Assembly (NCBI RefSeq): GCF_004151105.1
Contig: NZ_PHRF01000090.1
Coordinates: 1-64,000 of the forward strand
Source of the DNA: Streptomyces sp. L-9-10
Lineage (GTDB): Bacteria > Actinomycetota > Actinomycetes > Streptomycetales > Streptomycetaceae
DNA: 64,000 nt
Reading direction: 5' to 3'
In this document: piece after piece, positions 60,374 through 64,000 of the stretch
Layout of the letters: each line of letters starts with the position of its first letter
Position numbering within the stretch: position 1 is the stretch's first letter
Notes under the pieces: model-generated
Database searches by the model: none
Told to the model about the DNA's origin: nothing
What the model saw: the letters and a program-made list of their open reading frames with translations, nothing else
Translations under genes and position numbers: made by a program

Positions 60374-61318
60374 TCAGCCGAGCGATACGTCCGCCGAGCG
60401 CGACGGGACGGCATCGAGCGCGGCGAGCGTCGTGTCGTCGAGCGCGATCCTGGCCGCGGCGACGTTCGCCTCCAGGTGGCCGCTGTCGGCGGTGCCGGGG
60501 ATGAGGAGCACGTTCGGGGCGTGCCGGAGCAGCCAGGCGAGGCCGACCTGCGAAGGGGTGCTGCCGAGGGACTGCGCCGCGGAGCGGACCGCGGGCTCGT
60601 CGGTCACCTTCGGGATGCCGGGGAACGCACCACCGAGCGGGAAGTACGGAACCCAGGCGATCCCCTCGGCGACGCAGAGCTCCAGCATCTCCTCGTCGTC
60701 GCGCGTCACGAGGCTGTAGGCGTTCTGCACGCAGGTGATGCCCGCCGGGATCGCCCGGCGCAGTCCGTCGAGTGTCACACTGCTCAGCCCGATCGAGCCG
60801 ATCTTGCCCTCATCGCGCATCGCGACCATCACCGCGAGCTGGTCATCGAGGTCGACCACTTGGTCGCCCTCGGCCCGGAGGCCGGGACCGGCGTCGAGAC
60901 GGCGCAGGTTCACGGCCGGGATCCGGTCGACACCGAGGCTGGTGAGGTTGTCCTCGACGCTGGCCCGGAGCTCCTGGGGCCGCTGCGCGGGACGGAGCGG
61001 GAGGGGGCCGCCGGGGTTCGGGTCGGCACCGACCTTGCTGACGACGAGGACGCCGTCCTCGGGGCGGATCGCCTCGCGGATGAGCCCGTTGACGAGACCG
61101 TCGCCGTAGAACTGGGCGGTGTCGATGTGGTCGACGCCGAGTTCGACCGTGCGGCGCAGGAGCGCGAGGGCCGCGCCGCGGTCGCCCCGGAGGCGCTCCA
61201 GCTGCATCGCGCCGTAGCCGACGCGGGAAACGAGGCGGCCGGCGAGTCGGCCACTGCCTCCCGGACGCGGCACGCCGGTGACGGTGACCTCGGGGGAGGG
61301 GGCGCTGCTTGATGTCAT
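60374..61318 (-). CDS. Aldo/keto reductase (second)
   Basis: 314 aa from ATG 61318. LVSRVGYGAMQLERL, VDHIDTAQFYGDGLVNGLI (Asp and Tyr), GVLVVSKVG (Lys), then VNLRRLD where the family has a His: the fourth tetrad residue appears to be Asn or Arg rather than His. IPGTADSGHLEANV is the NADPH-binding end. It is divergent from a TetR gene with two CGGAGG palindromes between and is presumably repressed by it. Confidence 0.92.
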   Translation of the reverse strand: MTSSSAPSPEVTVTGVPRPGGSGRLAGRLVSRVGYGAMQLERLRGDRGAALALLRRTVELGVDHIDTAQFYGDGLVNGLIREAIRPEDGVLVVSKVGADPNPGGPLPLRPAQRPQELRASVEDNLTSLGVDRIPAVNLRRLDAGPGLRAEGDQVVDLDDQLAVMVAMRDEGKIGSIGLSSVTLDGLRRAIPAGITCVQNAYSLVTRDDEEMLELCVAEGIAWVPYFPLGGAFPGIPKVTDEPAVRSAAQSLGSTPSQVGLAWLLRHAPNVLLIPGTADSGHLEANVAAARIALDDTTLAALDAVPSRSADVSLG

Positions 61319-61350
61319 GGAATTCCGCCCTCGTGCGACGATGAAGGAAG

Positions 61351-61398
61351 CGGAGGAGCCTCCGTTATTCGACTGTAGCACTACCGGAGGTTCCTCCG
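61351..61398. promoter_or_regulatory. Two TetR-type operators between reductase and TetR genes
   Basis: CGGAGGAGCCTCCG (61351-61364) and CGGAGGTTCCTCCG (61385-61398): identical 6-bp half sites around different 2-bp centres, 34 bp centre to centre. They lie between the divergent starts at 61318 and 61419. Confidence 0.85.
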
Positions 61399-61418
61399 TT
61401 TTGAGTCCTTCCACATCG

Positions 61419-62102
61419 ATGCCCGAACAGATGCCCGAACCGACGTCCGAGTCGACCCCCGAGCCGACGCCCGGACCCACGCCCCGTCGCGCGCCCGAGC
61501 CGACCCCCGTCGGCGTTCAGGCCGACCTGCCCGCCGGTGCCGATCGCCCGGTCCGCGCCGACGCGCGGCGCAACCGCGAGAAGCTCCTCGCCGTCGCCCG
61601 CGCCGCCTTCGCGGCTGCCGACGACACCGTCGCCCTGGAGAGCATCGCCCGCGAGGCCGGGGTCGGAATCGGCACGCTCTACCGCCACTTTCCGACCCGC
61701 GAGGCACTCGTCGAGGCCGTCTACGCCGCCGAACTCGACGACGTCGCCACGAGCGCCCCCGGCCTGCTCGACGAGCTTCCGCCCGAGGCCGCGCTCCGTG
61801 CCTGGATGGACCGTTACGCGGGATTCGTCGCGACGAAGCGAGGCATGATCGACACGCTCCGCACGGGCTGGGCCTCGGGGCGGATCGCGACACCGACCAC
61901 ACGCGAGCGCATCACCGCCGCGATCGGAACGATCCTCGCGGAGGGAGCGCGAACGGGTTCACTCCGCGCGGACGTCGACCCCGAGGACGTCACCACGTTG
62001 CTCCTCGGCGTCTTCCTCTCCACGGCGGCCGGCGGCACTCCGGAGCGGACGGGGCGGCTGCTCGACCTCGTCGTCGACGCACTGCGCCCCTCGCGAGGAT
62101 GA
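61419..62102 (+). CDS. TetR-family regulator
   Basis: 227 aa from ATG 61419, which lies just past the operators; TTG 61401 or ATG 61341 are alternatives and no start has a strong RBS. The first ~30 residues are a Pro/Glu/Thr repeat region (MPEPTSESTPEPTPGPTPRR). The HTH is RRNREKLLAVARAAFAAADDTVALESIAREAGVGIGTLYRHFPTREALVEAVY, and the ligand domain follows (LRAWMDRYAGFVATKRGM). It probably represses itself and the divergent aldo/keto reductase. Confidence 0.9.
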   Translation: MPEQMPEPTSESTPEPTPGPTPRRAPEPTPVGVQADLPAGADRPVRADARRNREKLLAVARAAFAAADDTVALESIAREAGVGIGTLYRHFPTREALVEAVYAAELDDVATSAPGLLDELPPEAALRAWMDRYAGFVATKRGMIDTLRTGWASGRIATPTTRERITAAIGTILAEGARTGSLRADVDPEDVTTLLLGVFLSTAAGGTPERTGRLLDLVVDALRPSRG

Positions 62103-62130
62103 GGAGGGCAACGCGCCCGCCGGGCACCGT

Positions 62131-62559
62131 TCAGGTCGCCATGAACCGGCCCAGCTCGCGTGACTTCCGCCGCAGGGCGGCCACCCATGCCTCCTCCGTG
62201 GGACGGGGGGCCGCCGGGACCTGAACGTCCTCACGGCCGCCGTCCTCGCTGTCGTCGGCCGCCTGCCACCTCACCTCGATGCCCGCCCTCTCCGCCAGGA
62301 CCAGCACCGTGGCGACGAACCCCTCGGACAGGGCGGTCATGACGGCGTGGCTCGTCCTCCGGTGCCGCGCGAGCAGGGCGTCGACGAACGCCTCGAATAC
62401 GGCGGGATCGATCTGGCACGCGTCGGCCTCCATGGGCCCGATGCCGGACGGTCGCCCCAACTCGTCCTCGTGGACGTCCACCTGGCGCATGAACAGCCGG
62501 GAGGCCCCGTTGGACGGGTTCCACAAGGTCTGGTCGCCCAGTTCGTAGTGCTGGCTCAT
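62131..62559 (-). CDS. DUF6086-like protein
   Basis: 142 aa from ATG 62559 with AGGAGG upstream. The N-terminus YELGDQTLWNPSNGASRLFMRQV, then GIGPMEADACQIDPAVFEAFVDALLARH and VMTALSEGFVATVLVLAERAGIEVRW match the DUF6086 family of actinobacteria as I remember it. No catalytic motif is apparent; the protein is soluble. It is convergent with the TetR gene and divergent from the aldehyde dehydrogenase. Confidence 0.75.
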   Translation of the reverse strand: MSQHYELGDQTLWNPSNGASRLFMRQVDVHEDELGRPSGIGPMEADACQIDPAVFEAFVDALLARHRRTSHAVMTALSEGFVATVLVLAERAGIEVRWQAADDSEDGGREDVQVPAAPRPTEEAWVAALRRKSRELGRFMAT

Positions 62560-62707
62560 CGGTGCCTCCTGTCGTAGGACTTCCTGCCGACCACCGTGCC
62601 GCAAGCGACTTACTTGCCAAAAGCACCGCCCGGAATGCCTGGCCAATGCACTATTTGCCGTCCTCAAGAGTGTCCGAAGGCGACAGCCAAGCATTTTGTC
62701 ACCGCTG

Positions 62708-62736
62708 TTGACTAACTACCGGGCGGGTGTCAGCAT
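62708..62736 (+). promoter_or_regulatory. Possible promoter of the aldehyde dehydrogenase gene
   Basis: TTGACT (62708-62713), 17-bp spacer, CAGCAT (62731-62736). The -35 is good and the -10 weak. The whole 234-bp gap (62560-62793) is AT-richer than its surroundings. Confidence 0.4.
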
Positions 62737-62793
62737 CGCTGCGACTTCTGGAGATCCGTCTTCCCGGTCAAGATCGCACAGGAGAGCCGACGT

Positions 62794-64000
62794 ATGACGT
62801 CCCGTAGTACTGCTGTGTCCGTACACAATCCAGGAACAGGTGAAGTCCTCGGCGAGATAGAGGACTTCACAGCCGAGCGCATCGGCTCCGCACTCGAAGC
62901 CGCGGCGAACGGCCAGCGGGCCATGGCTGCGCTACCGGCCCATGCGAGGGCACAACTCCTGCTCAAGGCAGCAGAGTTGATCGAAAGGGAGGCCGACGCG
63001 CTGGCCCGGCAGCTCGCCGCGGAGAACGGCAAGCCGGTCTTCCAGACCACCGAAGAGGTCCGCGCCGCCATCAGGATCTTCCGTGGCTTCGCGGGCGAGG
63101 CCACGCGGCTGCTGGGGAGGCAGATTCCCCTCGACGCGGTACCGGGCCTGGAGCGCCACCTCGCCGTCACGATGCGCGAACCCCTCGGCCCCGTCGCGGC
63201 GTTGGTCCCCTTCAACTACCCCGTCGAGCTGTACGCCCACAAGGCGGCCGCCGCGCTCGCCGCGGGCAACGCGGTGCTCGTCCACCCGCCCGTGCGGTGC
63301 CCGCTCACGCTCATCCGGATCGCGGAACTCATCGCCGCCGCCGGCTTCCCCGACGGCGCGCACCAACTGCTCACCGGCGGGGTGCACGTCTCCCAGGAAC
63401 TGGCCACCAGGGCGGGCGTCGCCGCGGTCAGCCTGACGGGATCCACCACCGCCGGACGCGAGATAGCCCGCCGCGCCGCGGACACCCTCAAGAAGGTCCA
63501 CCTCGAACTCGGCGGCAACGACGCCCTGATCGTCTGCGACGACGCCGACGTGGAAGCCGCGGCGAACGCCGTGATCCTGGGGCGTCTCGCCCGTGGCAAC
63601 GGGCAGATCTGCTGCGCGGTCAAGCGCGTCTACGTCCAGAACGGCGTGCACGACGCCTTCGTGGACGCCCTCCTGTCGGGTGCCGCCAAGCTCAGCGTCG
63701 GCGACCAGCTCGCCGACGGCACCGACGTGGGCCCGCTCATCAGCGAGGCCGCCGCCGAGCGCGTGGAGCAGGCCGTGGGCACCCTCGTCTCTGACGGTGC
63801 CCGCAAAGTGGCGGGCGGGGCCCGTCGCGGCGCCTTCTACGACCCGGCCGTCCTCGTCGACGTGCCCACCGACAGCGCGGCCTTCAACGAGGAGATATTC
63901 GGACCCGTCGCCCCCGTGGCCCGCTTCGAAGACCCCCTGGACGCCGTCCGGATGGCGAACGCCTCCCCGTACGGACTCCAGGCCGCCGTCTTCACCCGGG
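62794..64000 (+). CDS. Aldehyde dehydrogenase family protein, 3' end outside the window
   Basis: At least 402 residues from ATG 62794 (GGAGAG upstream); the frame runs off the window end. VNP-like start (VHNPGTGEVLGEI), PLGPVAALVPFNYPVELYAHKAAAALAAGNAVLVHPP, SLTGSTTAGREIA (NAD-binding), LELGGNDALIVCDDADVE with the general-base Glu, and NGQICCAVKRVYV with the nucleophile Cys are all present. EEIFGPVAPVARF is the late conserved segment. The family oxidises an aldehyde to the acid, succinate-semialdehyde-type enzymes being the closest in layout. Substrate not determined. Confidence 0.93.
   Translation, partial: MTSRSTAVSVHNPGTGEVLGEIEDFTAERIGSALEAAANGQRAMAALPAHARAQLLLKAAELIEREADALARQLAAENGKPVFQTTEEVRAAIRIFRGFAGEATRLLGRQIPLDAVPGLERHLAVTMREPLGPVAALVPFNYPVELYAHKAAAALAAGNAVLVHPPVRCPLTLIRIAELIAAAGFPDGAHQLLTGGVHVSQELATRAGVAAVSLTGSTTAGREIARRAADTLKKVHLELGGNDALIVCDDADVEAAANAVILGRLARGNGQICCAVKRVYVQNGVHDAFVDALLSGAAKLSVGDQLADGTDVGPLISEAAAERVEQAVGTLVSDGARKVAGGARRGAFYDPAVLVDVPTDSAAFNEEIFGPVAPVARFEDPLDAVRMANASPYGLQAAVFTR

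Overview
The window is high-GC DNA with long ORFs, strong GC third-position bias, many GTG and TTG starts, ATGA/GTGA stop-start overlaps, rare TTA codons, and sugar ABC importers without their own ATPase. All of this points to Streptomyces or a close relative, and the mix of accessory and regulatory genes looks like a chromosome arm. I found no rRNA, tRNA, IS element, phage gene or CRISPR array.

Layout. 8-4932 (minus) is a PaoABC/YagTSR-type molybdenum aldehyde/xanthine oxidoreductase operon (2Fe-2S, FAD and Mo subunits plus an XdhC-type chaperone), divergent from a TetR gene across two palindromic operators. 5925-7911 holds an MmyB-like XRE regulator facing a truncated SDR and a NAD(P)-binding protein. 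8243-19510 is an orphan biosynthetic cluster: KAS III, an adenosylhomocysteinase-fold protein with an altered active site, two Gfo/Idh/MocA oxidoreductases, a B12-type radical SAM enzyme, a methyltransferase, a beta-lactamase-fold enzyme with Cys in place of the SxxK serine, an O-methyltransferase and a P450. It is followed by a LAL/LuxR regulator (20229-23051) and a GAPDH. The first gene and the regulator each carry a TTA codon, so bldA control is likely.

24583-31452 contains a small membrane protein, a two-component system whose kinase is internally duplicated, a MerR-like protein, a DUF6010-like membrane protein, an ArsR/SRPBCC pair and an ACR3/BASS-type transporter. 31600-42797 is a sugar-uptake region: one ABC importer on the plus strand, then a LacI regulon on the minus strand (GH43, two permeases, binding protein, GH2) marked by three CATCGATG-centred operators, with lacI divergent. 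42854-55467 has a second LAL regulator with coding minisatellites, a metallo-beta-lactamase-fold hydrolase, a carboxylesterase, a lipoprotein, an epoxide hydrolase, a WYL regulator/DinB pair, and a second MmyB-like regulator facing an aldo/keto reductase.

55556-59556 is the most unusual part. A 17-codon micro-ORF with a strong RBS precedes a GNAT gene. Then a promoter, a 22-residue hydrophobic peptide gene, a perfect 12-bp hairpin, a PaaK-like adenylate-forming enzyme, and a polytopic membrane protein with the YD and GLGD motifs of presenilin/signal-peptide-peptidase proteases follow in a row. The order (short peptide, attenuator-like hairpin, activating enzyme, intramembrane protease) resembles a peptide signal or RiPP operon of a kind I do not recognise. 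59586-64000 ends the window with a methyltransferase, an aldo/keto reductase/TetR pair with two operators, a DUF6086-like protein and an aldehyde dehydrogenase cut by the window edge.
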